Shown here in pieces: positions 15,775 through 24,491 of a DNA stretch of 33,269 bases. A program made the position numbers and the translations under genes. This DNA comes from Cytophagales bacterium CG12_big_fil_rev_8_21_14_0_65_40_12 (GTDB lineage: Bacteria > Bacteroidota > Bacteroidia > Cytophagales > Cyclobacteriaceae), in the NCBI GenBank assembly GCA_002786855.1, contig PCUU01000037.1, forward strand, positions 1 through 33,269, read 5' to 3'. The stretch's first letter is position 1. Every line of letters starts with the position of its first letter. The notes under the pieces are model-generated. The model saw only the letters and a list, made by a program, of their open reading frames with translations. It was not told the origin of the DNA and searched no databases.

Positions 15775-18208
15775 ATGTGGTTGCCACTTGTGATTCTCTT
15801 TTTAGGGTAGAAAGATCAATGTTGATTTCGGAACAAATACTTTCAAGTAAATCCATGGTCTTGTGCTGCCCATCAAGCGGATGTTGGCTAGCCTTGGCTA
15901 TCATCGACTTGCTATAATTAAAGACATGATTTTGTAAGTTTACCCAATTTGGGTTCAATCCTAGCTTTTCTGAAAGGCAAATGGCATTATACAGAATATT
16001 GAGCGACTGTGTATGGCTGTGATCATGAATAAACTCGTTGAAGAGCGACTCAAATCTTTCATTGGCACGCGCCTCCAATAGTTCTTTATCCAAAATCACA
16101 TTCCACTTGATCACTTCATCTACCAGCTCTTCCAACTTCTCCAGCGTGAAATGACCATTGGAGAATAATTCTTTCAATTCAATATTAATGACCATGTTGA
16201 TGTTTTGCTTAAGCACTTCAGGAATTTTTAAGTGTTCTATTTGCATCACATTCAGTAGGTTGTAGTTGCGATCATAGATTTTTCGATACGAATCATAAGC
16301 CAAATCTTCGCTTACCGCTAAATACTGGTTCAGCAATTTCATCTGCTCATCTTTGAACATACCAAAGAACGAGAAATTATGCGCTTTGAATTTCTCTTGA
16401 ATCAAAACCATTACTTGCGAAATATTACTCTTCTCGAAAGCCTTGGACAGTTCCTTCTCAATAGGTTCAAATTCCTCTTTACTCAAACGATCACAGGTGC
16501 CACCGATTAAATGATGCTGACCAATGTACAGAACCACAAAGCTGAATTGCTTTTTAGAAAGCGTTACTTTGGAGTTTACTTCTGTAGTACCAAAGGCCAA
16601 CTTTTGCATTCCAGCACTTTTTCGTTCATACCATAAACTTTTGCAGTCATAATTGAATACGGTGAGGGATTGTGGGTCATCTGCAAAAAGCGAGGCCACG
16701 GCATAGTGCATCCCCACCTGAGTAAGCGAAAGTTGGTAGGGTCTAATATTTGTAAGATAGATGTCTTTTCCGCTACCTTGATCAGCCAAGTTACTTTTCG
16801 CCAAACTTAAATCAGCTATAAACTTTTCTTCGAAATGATATTCCGACTCACTTTCTCCTAACTGAATTGCGCGTGCTGCATATTGTAAGATTTGAAGGGT
16901 TTCAATCCCAGAAATATCATTGAAAAACCAGCCACAGCTGGTGTACATCAACATTGCATTGCGCTGCATTTCTAACAATCGCATTACCTTTTTTCGATTT
17001 TCATCATCGAGGGTAACATGCACATGCTTGTTGAGGAATTTCCGAATCTTAGATTTTGACCGATCCAGAACGATTTGAATATAATCATCGCGCATTGCCC
17101 AAGGGTCTTTTGAGAATTTGGATAACTCAGTTTCAAAAATCCCAATCATGGTGTCGCGCGCATTGTCCAAGGCATTTCTTAATGGAGCACGCCACGCCTG
17201 ATTCCAATGACCTTCGCCACCTGTATGACAGCCGCAATTGCTCCTCCACCTTTCTACACCATGAACACAACTCCAAGAACTATTTTCGTGGATTTCTGCT
17301 TCAAATTGAGGCTCAACCAATTCGAGGTATTGACCATAGTTGGTGAGCGTTGTCAGATTGTTTTCTTCAATATACCGCAAGCAGAAGGCCAAGGCCATAT
17401 CGCCATTTTTATGATGATGACCATAGCTTTCTCCGTCTGTGGCAATGTGTACCAGTTCGTTTTCAGCATTATTGCGATACGCTTCTAGCAGGTCGTTTGC
17501 GAACTTTCTTCCATCATCCAATACTCCTTTGAAAGCCACATTTTGTGAACGTTCGCCATCATAAAAGTACAGAGCGATCTTTCTACCTGAGGGTAATTTG
17601 ATCCAATAATGCTGATTCGGATTAATGCCATCAATCCATTGTTCTGAACCAATTTTGCGATAGCGTTTGGCCTGGCGGGGAGCGAGGATTGTATATTTTA
17701 AATTGTGTTTTGCTAGTAACTCGAGCGTTGGGATGTCAACTGCCGTTTCCCCTAACCACATACCCTCTGCTTCTCGCTTGAACCTCGATTTAAAGTCTTC
17801 AAGTCCCCAAATGATTTGTGTTTCCTTGTCTCGTTCATTGGCCAATGGCATAATGATATGGTTGTAAGCTTGGGCTACAGCCGAGCCATGTCCTCCGAAG
17901 TTTTCTCTGCTCAATTTGTCAGATTCTAAAATGGCTTCGTATGTGGTTGGCGCGTGGATTTCCATCCAAGAAAGGAGGGTTGGGCCAAAATTAAAGCTGA
18001 TTTTAGAATAGTTATTTACGATATCGATGATCTTTCCATCGTTATTCAAGACCCTCGAAAAGGCATTTGGGTAATAGCATTCTTTGGTGATCCTTTCATT
18101 CCAATCGTGGAAAGGATATGCACTCGGTTGGATTTCAATTTTTTCTAACCAGGCATTTTCTCTAGGGGGCTGATAAAAATGCCCGTGAATACACAAATAT
18201 CGACTCAT
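15773..18208 (-). CDS. Glycoside hydrolase family 57 protein with DUF3536 domain
   Basis: An 811-residue cytoplasmic enzyme predicted to act on alpha-glucans. The N-terminal GH57 barrel opens with CIHGHFYQPPRENAWLE. The conserved motif with the putative nucleophile is GMWLGETAVD (Glu154) and the acid motif is HIATDGESYGHHH (Asp258). The C-terminal half, from about residue 310 with the HGVERWRSNCGCH block, matches the DUF3536 type of GH57 proteins. Family members include alpha-amylases, amylopullulanases and branching enzymes, so exact specificity is open. It has no signal peptide. It lies 137 nt after glgB, separated by a long hairpin, and ends at a shared terminator, so it belongs to the glycogen cluster but may be expressed separately. 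Confidence 0.88.
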   Translation of the reverse strand: MSRYLCIHGHFYQPPRENAWLEKIEIQPSAYPFHDWNERITKECYYPNAFSRVLNNDGKIIDIVNNYSKISFNFGPTLLSWMEIHAPTTYEAILESDKLSRENFGGHGSAVAQAYNHIIMPLANERDKETQIIWGLEDFKSRFKREAEGMWLGETAVDIPTLELLAKHNLKYTILAPRQAKRYRKIGSEQWIDGINPNQHYWIKLPSGRKIALYFYDGERSQNVAFKGVLDDGRKFANDLLEAYRNNAENELVHIATDGESYGHHHKNGDMALAFCLRYIEENNLTTLTNYGQYLELVEPQFEAEIHENSSWSCVHGVERWRSNCGCHTGGEGHWNQAWRAPLRNALDNARDTMIGIFETELSKFSKDPWAMRDDYIQIVLDRSKSKIRKFLNKHVHVTLDDENRKKVMRLLEMQRNAMLMYTSCGWFFNDISGIETLQILQYAARAIQLGESESEYHFEEKFIADLSLAKSNLADQGSGKDIYLTNIRPYQLSLTQVGMHYAVASLFADDPQSLTVFNYDCKSLWYERKSAGMQKLAFGTTEVNSKVTLSKKQFSFVVLYIGQHHLIGGTCDRLSKEEFEPIEKELSKAFEKSNISQVMVLIQEKFKAHNFSFFGMFKDEQMKLLNQYLAVSEDLAYDSYRKIYDRNYNLLNVMQIEHLKIPEVLKQNINMVINIELKELFSNGHFTLEKLEELVDEVIKWNVILDKELLEARANERFESLFNEFIHDHSHTQSLNILYNAICLSEKLGLNPNWVNLQNHVFNYSKSMIAKASQHPLDGQHKTMDLLESICSEINIDLSTLKRESQVATT

Positions 18209-18256
18209 AATATGTCTTTACTAAAAGTGGTTGGGTTGAAGGCATATCTTAAAATA

Positions 18257-18294
18257 GAAATTTGAAACCGAAAAGTCTTCCGATTTCAAATTTC
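18257..18294 (-). other. Long hairpin between glgB and the GH57 gene
   Basis: GAAATTTGAAACCG and CGATTTCAAATTTC form a 14-bp stem with one mismatch and a 10-nt loop. On the minus strand it is followed by TATTTTAAG, a poor U-tract. It could be a weak terminator or an mRNA-stability element setting GH57 levels below those of glgB. Confidence 0.5.
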
Positions 18295-18345
18295 GCACCT
18301 TCTTATAAAGTTGAACTGCAACTTAACTGCTACAACATCAATACT

Positions 18346-20268
18346 TTACTTCTTGTTTTTAACTTGTTTAAATATTACAACTGAAAGAGGCGGGATGGTG
18401 ATTTTTAGCGAATTGGGTCTGCCATGCATGCCTTCTTTTTTTGCTTTCATATCCCCCTTATTTGTAACTCCGCTACCCCAAAATTCAGTGGCATCGGAAT
18501 TGAAGATTTCTGTCCAAGTACCACCATTACAACCTATGTGGTAATTTTCTCTGATCACTGGAGTGAAGTTGCTCAAAATGATCAGGTCGTCATCTGGATT
18601 TTTACCTTTTCTTATAAAGCTGAGCACGGAATTTTTGTGATCATTCAGTTCAATCCACTCAAAACCTTCGACCGTAAAGCTATTTTCATAGAGGGCTGGT
18701 TCTGTTTTATAAAGGTGATTGATGGCTTTAGTGAAATTCAGAATCCCTTTATGTGGAGCGAAATCCAATAAATGCCAATCCAATGAATAATCATGTTTCC
18801 ATTCAGTGGTTTGCCCGATTTCGCCACCCATGAACACTAATTTGGTTCCAGGGTGGGTGTACATGTAGCCATAAAGCAATCTAAGATTCGCAAACCGCTG
18901 CCATTCGTCACCTGGCATTCGATCAATTAATGGCCCTTTACCATGCACCACCTCATCGTGAGATAGTGGCAGCATAAAGTTCTCCGTAAAGGCATAATTT
19001 AAACTGAAAGTAAGGTTGTTTTGATGGAACTGACGGTAGTATGGGTCTTTTTTAAAGTATTCTAAAGTATCGTGCATCCAACCCATCATCCATTTCATGC
19101 CAAAGCCCAAGCCACCCAAAAATGTAGGTCGCGAAACGGCTGGCCAAGCGGTTGATTCTTCGGCAATGGTTTGAATACCCTCTACAGCCCCGAATAAGGC
19201 TTCATTCAATTCTTTCAAAAAGCTAATGGCTTCTAAATTTTCCCTGCCTCCATATTGGTTAGGAATCCATTCTCCTTCTTTTCTGGAATAATCCAAATAA
19301 AGCATTGAAGCTACAGCATCTACTCGAATCGCATCGGCATGGCAAATGTCTACCCAATACATGGCACTTGAGATCAAGAATGCCCGTACTTCATTTCTTC
19401 CATAATTAAAGATGTAGCTATTCCAATCAGGGTGATAGCCTTGTCTTGGATCAGCGTGCTCGTATAGGTGAGTCCCATCAAATTTGAATGGACCATGGGC
19501 ATCGCTTGGGAAATGGGAGGGAACCCAATCCAGGATAACACCGATTCCGGCTTTGTGAAATGCATCGACTAAAGCCAAGAAATCCTCTGGCGTTCCGTAT
19601 CGTGATGATGGCGCAAAGAAACCTGTGCATTGATAGCCCCATGACCCAAAGAAGGGATGTTCCATGACTGGAAGGAACTCAACATGGGTGTACTCCAGAT
19701 CGGAAAGGTAACTCACCAAGTCTTTTGCCAGCTCTTTGTAGGACAAGCTTTCCCCAGAGGGTTTGCGTTTCCAAGAACCTAAATGTACTTCATAGACCGA
19801 GAAAGGCTTATTGAGTGCATTCGTTTCTTTTCTACTCTTGATCCATTTGCTGTCTTTCCATTTGTAGTCGATTTCCCAAACTACCGAAGCCGTTTTAGGG
19901 GGAACTTCCCAATACAAAGCAAAAGGGTCTCCTTTTTCAAGAATTTGGCCACCAGCATTTGAATGGATTTTGTATTTGTAAACCGTTCCTTGTTTCAGTT
20001 CAGGTACAAAACCTTCCCAGATGCCTGTGCCATCCCAACGGGGGTAAAGTTCATAACCATCACCATTCCAAAAGTTGAAATCGCCAATGACTTGAACCGT
20101 ACTGGCGTTGGGCGCCCAAACTGCAAAGAATACGCCTTTGACTCCATTGACCTCGATCAGTTTTGATCCTAATTTTTCGAAAAGCCTGAAGTGCTTTCCA
20201 GATTTAAAAAGGCCACTGTCAAAATCGGTAAATAGGCTGTGGGCGGTTATATGTTGATGCTTTTCCAT
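18346..20268 (-). CDS. glgB: 1,4-alpha-glucan branching enzyme (GH13_9)
   Basis: Introduces alpha-1,6 branches into glycogen. The 640-residue protein has an N-terminal CBM48 domain (FAVWAPNASTVQVIGDFNFW), then the GH13 barrel: VILDWVPSHFP (region I), ADAIRVDAVASMLYLDYSR with the nucleophile Asp near 317 (region II), IAEESTAWP with the acid Glu near 370 (region III), and LSHDEVVHGK (region IV). It is shorter than E. coli GlgB because the extra N1 domain is missing, as in many bacteria. It starts 2 nt after the maltokinase stop, making a tight operon with mak and glgE. Confidence 0.97.
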   Translation of the reverse strand: MEKHQHITAHSLFTDFDSGLFKSGKHFRLFEKLGSKLIEVNGVKGVFFAVWAPNASTVQVIGDFNFWNGDGYELYPRWDGTGIWEGFVPELKQGTVYKYKIHSNAGGQILEKGDPFALYWEVPPKTASVVWEIDYKWKDSKWIKSRKETNALNKPFSVYEVHLGSWKRKPSGESLSYKELAKDLVSYLSDLEYTHVEFLPVMEHPFFGSWGYQCTGFFAPSSRYGTPEDFLALVDAFHKAGIGVILDWVPSHFPSDAHGPFKFDGTHLYEHADPRQGYHPDWNSYIFNYGRNEVRAFLISSAMYWVDICHADAIRVDAVASMLYLDYSRKEGEWIPNQYGGRENLEAISFLKELNEALFGAVEGIQTIAEESTAWPAVSRPTFLGGLGFGMKWMMGWMHDTLEYFKKDPYYRQFHQNNLTFSLNYAFTENFMLPLSHDEVVHGKGPLIDRMPGDEWQRFANLRLLYGYMYTHPGTKLVFMGGEIGQTTEWKHDYSLDWHLLDFAPHKGILNFTKAINHLYKTEPALYENSFTVEGFEWIELNDHKNSVLSFIRKGKNPDDDLIILSNFTPVIRENYHIGCNGGTWTEIFNSDATEFWGSGVTNKGDMKAKKEGMHGRPNSLKITIPPLSVVIFKQVKNKK

Positions 20269-20270
20269 AA

Positions 20271-21896
20271 TTAGTTTTCAAGTATTTGTTTAATGCCTGT
20301 CAAAGGAATAATTACCCAATCTGGCCTAGCTTTGAGTTCGTAACCGATCTCATAAACCGCTTTTTCTAATAAGTGGTATTCAAGTAAGTTTTTGATTTCA
20401 GATTTATAACCGATGTCTAATTGGTTGTCCATCGCTGTCTCGATATAGCGGTTCAAGAACACAGCCGAAATGGCTTTGTAATATTTTTCGCCTGCTTCAA
20501 AAAGTGATTCTTTAGAGAGTTTGAAGCTATTTTTATCACTAAATATGGTGGCATACACCGCATAATGGAAAGACCTAAGCATGCCGGCAACATCCTTGAG
20601 CGGTGTTTGCTTTACTTTTCTGTCTCTAATTGTGCTTTCGGGTTCGCCTTCATAATCGATGATATAGAAATCATTGTCTTCAGTCATTAAAATTTGACCT
20701 AAATGCAAATCACCATGGATCCTGATTCTAGCGCTGTTCAAATTGGTTTCGTTAAAAGCCAAGAAGCGCGTAGTGATTTCCTCGCGGTTTTCTAAAAACT
20801 CTTCGGCAAATTCCCTTGCCAATCCCTTCAGTTTTTTAATGTTTTCTTCCACCAAAATAAAGCGAGCGTTGACTTGGAAGAAGATTCTGTTTTTGAGCCA
20901 AACTGTATAATCGCCATTGAAGGCAATGGGTGTAAATTTTAAGTCTATTTTATTGTTGAACAAAGCAATGTGCATTTGCGCTATTCTCAAGGCCATTTGC
21001 TCAACATTCCTAATCGTGTCTTCACCAATCAACAGCCTGAAATCTGACTTGAGACCAGATGGAGGCATCCACGACATTGAAGGCACAGTTTGAATGTCTT
21101 TAGTTACCGCAGCAGTAGCTTCGATCCTTTCGAAAAAGCCTTTAATCATGTCCAAAGTATGGTTCCAAGCTTCGCCTTTGTTTGGGATTTTCTCTTGCAT
21201 AATCCCAATTGAAATGGTGGAATAGGGATTGATGATCCAACTTACACTGCCTGCATATTTGGGCGAATTCTTGTAGTCTGAAATGTCGGACAAGAATTTC
21301 GTTAACTCTAAATCTGGGTTGGCATCTCTAAAGAGCCTTCTGTAAGCTTTGAAAAAATATTTGCCGTTGTATTCTATGCTCGTATTGCTTTGGTCGAAGC
21401 CTAAGATTTTGGAGCCTTCGTATTCTGGAGCTGATCTCAATACTTTGCCTCTTTCAAATATCATTTTCGTGGCATCTTCGGTCAGGCTTTTTTGAGAAAT
21501 CAATTGATGGTAAAGTGCTTTTCGGAAAGGCTCCCAATAAAGGGAATCGATCAAGTGACCTTCTGCACCATCAATGGAGATGGTAGCAATTATGCCGTTT
21601 TTTTCGATGGGTACTTTTTTCGAAACGAAAGAAAGCGTTAGAAAGTAATACTCTGTAAAACCTGCCTGAAAATTGACTTCGATGATGATAAAAAAAGCAG
21701 TCTCGCCATTTTCCAGCTCAAAGGCCATTTCTTGATTGATCTTAAAAGACTTTGCCTTTTGTGTTTTGGCAGCATACCAACGGGTGGTCATCATATAATC
21801 TGGGAGAATATGATGGCAAAGATCATCCCTAAAGGCTTCGTTTTTGAAGTGAGAAGCCCAGGGAGATGCTTTTTTAGTAATTTCAGTTTTGGCCAT
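20271..21896 (-). CDS. Maltokinase-like protein (Mak/Pep2; TreS C-terminal type)
   Basis: Predicted to phosphorylate maltose with ATP to alpha-maltose 1-phosphate, the donor for GlgE. The 541-residue protein has the early RWYAAK motif typical of maltokinases and the aminoglycoside-phosphotransferase-like catalytic core RIHGDLHLGQILM (catalytic Asp) followed by FYIIDYEGEPE (metal-binding Asp). In many bacteria this domain is fused to trehalose synthase TreS; here it stands alone, and no TreS domain is present anywhere in the window. It starts 14 nt after glgE and ends 2 nt before glgB, so all three are one operon. The gene context makes the assignment strong. Confidence 0.9.
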   Translation of the reverse strand: MAKTEITKKASPWASHFKNEAFRDDLCHHILPDYMMTTRWYAAKTQKAKSFKINQEMAFELENGETAFFIIIEVNFQAGFTEYYFLTLSFVSKKVPIEKNGIIATISIDGAEGHLIDSLYWEPFRKALYHQLISQKSLTEDATKMIFERGKVLRSAPEYEGSKILGFDQSNTSIEYNGKYFFKAYRRLFRDANPDLELTKFLSDISDYKNSPKYAGSVSWIINPYSTISIGIMQEKIPNKGEAWNHTLDMIKGFFERIEATAAVTKDIQTVPSMSWMPPSGLKSDFRLLIGEDTIRNVEQMALRIAQMHIALFNNKIDLKFTPIAFNGDYTVWLKNRIFFQVNARFILVEENIKKLKGLAREFAEEFLENREEITTRFLAFNETNLNSARIRIHGDLHLGQILMTEDNDFYIIDYEGEPESTIRDRKVKQTPLKDVAGMLRSFHYAVYATIFSDKNSFKLSKESLFEAGEKYYKAISAVFLNRYIETAMDNQLDIGYKSEIKNLLEYHLLEKAVYEIGYELKARPDWVIIPLTGIKQILEN

Positions 21897-21910
21897 GGTC
21901 TTGGGTTTGG

Positions 21911-23854
21911 CTAAAAATCAATGTGGAAAATATGGTAAGGCACATGATTTGGGTCTAATTCGATGAAATTCCATTCTTGGTTCCACATATAGCTATTGCC
22001 AGTAACAAGATCGCGCATTCTCATTGGTTTGCCTTCGCTTAAGCCCATTTTGTATCGAGGTACTTTTACCCAACCATTCTGTCGGTTGTAAGGGTCTAAG
22101 TTAACAATGAAGAGCATATTATCTGTTTTGTCTTCGCTTTGTTTGAAATAAGCCAGGATTTGCTCGTTTTCAATAGGGCAGAATTCGATATTATTTGTGA
22201 ATTGCAATGCTGGGTGTTCTTTTCTGATGTGGTTGATCCTTGAAATTAGCTGCTTTAGCTTGTTGGTTTTGGACCAGTCCCAAACTCGCACTTCATATTT
22301 TTCGGAGTTTAGGTATTCTTCCTTGCCCACATAAGCAGCATTGTCTATTTGCTCATAAACAGGGCCATACATACCGTAATTAGAACTTAATGTCGCGGCC
22401 ATCATATGGCGAATGATGTATAAGTTTTCGTTCCCGCCCTGCAACATCCAAGGGTTGATATCAGGAGTATTCGGCCAAAAATTTGGTCTGAAGTAGTCTT
22501 TCAAATCCGTTTTCGTCAACTCATTCATATATTGGGTGAGTTCTGCCTTGTTATTGCGCCAAGTGTAGTAAGTGTAAGACTGCGTGAAACCCACTTTGGC
22601 TAGTCGTTGCATTACTTTTGGTTTCGTAAAGGCCTCTGCCAAAAAGAGCACATCTTGATCCACTTTTTTAACCTCGGCAATCAAGTATTCCCAAAAGCCG
22701 AAAGGTTTGGTGTGCGGGTTATCTACCCTGAAAATCTTGATTCCAAGGCGGTTCCAATGCAAAACAATACTCACAAATTCGTCCCACATATTTTCCCAAT
22801 CCGGTGACTCGAAATAGATAGGGTAGATGTCTTGGTATTTTTTAGGTGGATTTTCTGCGTATTGCACTGTGCCATCGGGCCTCCATTTGAACCAAGACGG
22901 ATTTTCTTTCACATAAGGATGATTTGGAGAACATTGCAAAGCAAAATCAAGTGCTATTTCAATCCCTAATTCCCCTGCTACTTTGACTAGTTTTTTGAAG
23001 TCGTCAAAATTTCCAAGTTCGGGTAAAATGTCTTTGTGACCACCTTCCTTGTTTCCAATGGCCCAAGGTACACCAACATCGCCCGGTAATGCCGTTGTGG
23101 TGTTATTTTTGCCTTTTCTATGGTCTGTTCCGATTGGATGAATAGGAGGGAAATACAAAGTATCGAAACCCATATTGGCGACATATGGCAGTACTTCTAA
23201 GCAATCTTTGAAAGTACCATGTTCTCCCTTTTTCTTGGCGGTTGACCTTGGAAAAAACTCATACCAAGTACTGAAAAGGGCTTTTTCCCTGTCGACTTCT
23301 AATACGAGTTCACGCTCATAAGTAGTTGCAAATTCTTTAGTTGGATGATGGTGGAAGATGTCGTGCAATCTGGTGGAGCAGGCTTCGCCAATGGCATAAT
23401 TATAGGCCTCTGGATTCTTGAAGGCATCTATCAATCCATTTAGGTAGTCAGTTTCATGAGGGGCAAGCTTAGCAGCCTTCTCTAAGTATTGAATACCATC
23501 CAGCAACTCCACATTTACATGTTGCTGGTCGTCAATTTTGCGCTCAATGTTATGTTGCCAAGTAAGGGGATAATCTACCCAAGCTTCGATGGTGTAAATA
23601 TAGTAGCCTTGTTTTTCGGCTATAAATTGACCTTCCCAGCCATTGTTGTCGGCTTCATGCATGGGGGCATGGCTCCATGTTTTGGACTTTTTAAGCTTGT
23701 ATTTGATATGGGCGTTTAGTACATCATGTCCGTCAGCCAATATATCGGCAGTAACTTGAAAAACTTGTCCTGCAACTCTTTTCGCAGCATATGCACCTGC
23801 ATTTATTTCTGGTCTTACATTCTCGATGACCGTGCGTTTTTGTCCTGATTTCAT
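21911..23854 (-). CDS. glgE: Alpha-1,4-glucan:maltose-1-phosphate maltosyltransferase
   Basis: GlgE (GH13_3) adds maltosyl units from alpha-maltose 1-phosphate to alpha-1,4-glucans. From the ATG at 23854 the protein has 647 residues. Seen are LYFPPIHPIGTDHRKGKNN, ALDFALQCSPNHPYV, the nucleophile region IFRVDNPHTKPFGFW (Asp about 378) and the acid region FLAEAFTKP (Glu about 407). The frame continues upstream to a TTG at 23917, but that stretch contains a LacI-type operator (23895-23906), so I prefer the ATG before KSGQKRTVIEN. First gene of the glgE-mak-glgB operon. Two operator-like sites upstream suggest repression by a sugar-sensing regulator. Confidence 0.95.
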   Translation of the reverse strand: MKSGQKRTVIENVRPEINAGAYAAKRVAGQVFQVTADILADGHDVLNAHIKYKLKKSKTWSHAPMHEADNNGWEGQFIAEKQGYYIYTIEAWVDYPLTWQHNIERKIDDQQHVNVELLDGIQYLEKAAKLAPHETDYLNGLIDAFKNPEAYNYAIGEACSTRLHDIFHHHPTKEFATTYERELVLEVDREKALFSTWYEFFPRSTAKKKGEHGTFKDCLEVLPYVANMGFDTLYFPPIHPIGTDHRKGKNNTTTALPGDVGVPWAIGNKEGGHKDILPELGNFDDFKKLVKVAGELGIEIALDFALQCSPNHPYVKENPSWFKWRPDGTVQYAENPPKKYQDIYPIYFESPDWENMWDEFVSIVLHWNRLGIKIFRVDNPHTKPFGFWEYLIAEVKKVDQDVLFLAEAFTKPKVMQRLAKVGFTQSYTYYTWRNNKAELTQYMNELTKTDLKDYFRPNFWPNTPDINPWMLQGGNENLYIIRHMMAATLSSNYGMYGPVYEQIDNAAYVGKEEYLNSEKYEVRVWDWSKTNKLKQLISRINHIRKEHPALQFTNNIEFCPIENEQILAYFKQSEDKTDNMLFIVNLDPYNRQNGWVKVPRYKMGLSEGKPMRMRDLVTGNSYMWNQEWNFIELDPNHVPYHIFHIDF

Positions 23855-23894
23855 GTGAAATGTGTGAAGAATAGCGATTTGATAGGTTTTGGTT

Positions 23895-23906
23895 GAAAAC
23901 GATTGC
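23895..23906. promoter_or_regulatory. LacI-type operator proximal to glgE
   Basis: GAAAACGATTGC fits GNAANCGNTTNC and contains the shared 10-mer AAACGATTGC. It lies 41-52 nt before the glgE ATG, next to a TACCTTAA that may be a degenerate -7 element. Confidence 0.6.
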
Positions 23907-23991
23907 TTAAGGTACAATTCATCGGTCAGAAAGTAAACAAAAAAAGGTGGCTTGGGCTAAATCCCTAAGGTATTAAGTTCTGCAAACGATT

Positions 23992-24003
23992 GCTTGGCGT
24001 TGT
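23992..24003. promoter_or_regulatory. LacI-type operator distal to glgE
   Basis: GCAAACGATTGC is identical to the site before pckA. Its centre is 97 nt from the proximal site, a spacing at which two bound dimers could loop DNA. Confidence 0.6.
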
Positions 24004-24188
24004 GTCGTTGGGTTTATGGGTATTAACGAAAGGAGAAAAGAGTTGATTATTGCGCGATTTATTCAGAAGAGAGATGGCCTAGTGCAATTCTATACTCAAT
24101 CGAGCAGGCTAGCAATTTTAACTACCCTGTTTTTAGTTGACTTTTCCATAAGAGTATGGTCAACCTATTTCAGGACGATACACGATAC

Positions 24189-24233
24189 AGGCAGTTGCTC
24201 TATCCTCCCGAAACCTCGGGAGAGCTAAGGGAC
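24189..24233 (-). pseudogene. 5'-half tRNA-Arg remnant with a palindrome in the D-loop
   Basis: On the minus strand this reads GTCCCTTAGCTC, then TCCCGAGGTTTCGGGA, then GGATAGAGCAACTGCCT. Apart from the middle block it matches positions 1 to about 33 of the intact tRNA-Arg 85 nt away, with one or two changes. The four D-loop bases AATT are replaced by a 16-nt palindrome. The match stops just before the anticodon, so it cannot be a working tRNA. Confidence 0.6.
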
Positions 24234-24280
24234 TTTTGTGTTTTTGTTCAGAATTAGACCATCTTCAGTATCCTGAAAAG

Positions 24281-24315
24281 AAAAAACCCCAACTCAAAAT
24301 GAGATGGGGTTTTCT
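24281..24315 (-). terminator. Terminator of tRNA-Arg
   Basis: AAAACCCCA and TGGGGTTTT form a stem (with partial pairing inside, ACTCAAAATGAGA) with T-rich sequence on the minus strand, directly after the tRNA 3' end. Confidence 0.8.
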
Positions 24316-24317
24316 TG

Positions 24318-24391
24318 TGATCCGTTCAGGAATCGAACCTGAAACCTACTGCTTAGAAGGCAGTTGCTCTATCCAATTGAGCTAACGGACC
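24318..24391 (-). tRNA. tRNA-Arg(UCU)
   Basis: A 74-nt canonical cloverleaf: acceptor GGTCCGT/ACGGATC, D arm with GCTC/GAGC and a GG-containing loop, anticodon stem ACTGC/GCAGT with loop CTTCTAA giving anticodon TCT (reads AGA), T arm CAGG/CCTG with loop TTCGATT, and discriminator A. CCA is not encoded. It has a promoter at 24416-24447 and a terminator right after it. Confidence 0.96.
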
Positions 24392-24415
24392 AACGGGCTT
24401 TTTTGAAAGCGAGTG

Positions 24416-24447
24416 CAAATATATGAAAAACGATTTCCTTTTGACAA
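24416..24447 (-). promoter_or_regulatory. Promoter of tRNA-Arg
   Basis: Minus-strand TTG (24447-24445) and TATATTTG (24423-24416), 21 nt apart, match the Bacteroidota -33/-7 pattern. The start would fall 15-20 nt before the tRNA. Confidence 0.6.
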
Positions 24448-24491
24448 GTTGAGTCTTGAATTTATTTCCACCTTTAGCTGTTTGATTTTTT

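Noticed and set aside
24016-24228. Plus-strand open frame of 70 codons before tRNA-Arg
   Set aside because: It runs through the tRNA-Arg remnant, has no family character and lies in the glgE upstream region; judged non-coding.
24425-24436. AAAAACGATTTC between tRNA-Arg and the aldo/keto reductase
   Set aside because: One mismatch to the operator consensus and it lacks the shared AAACGATTGC core; too weak to call.
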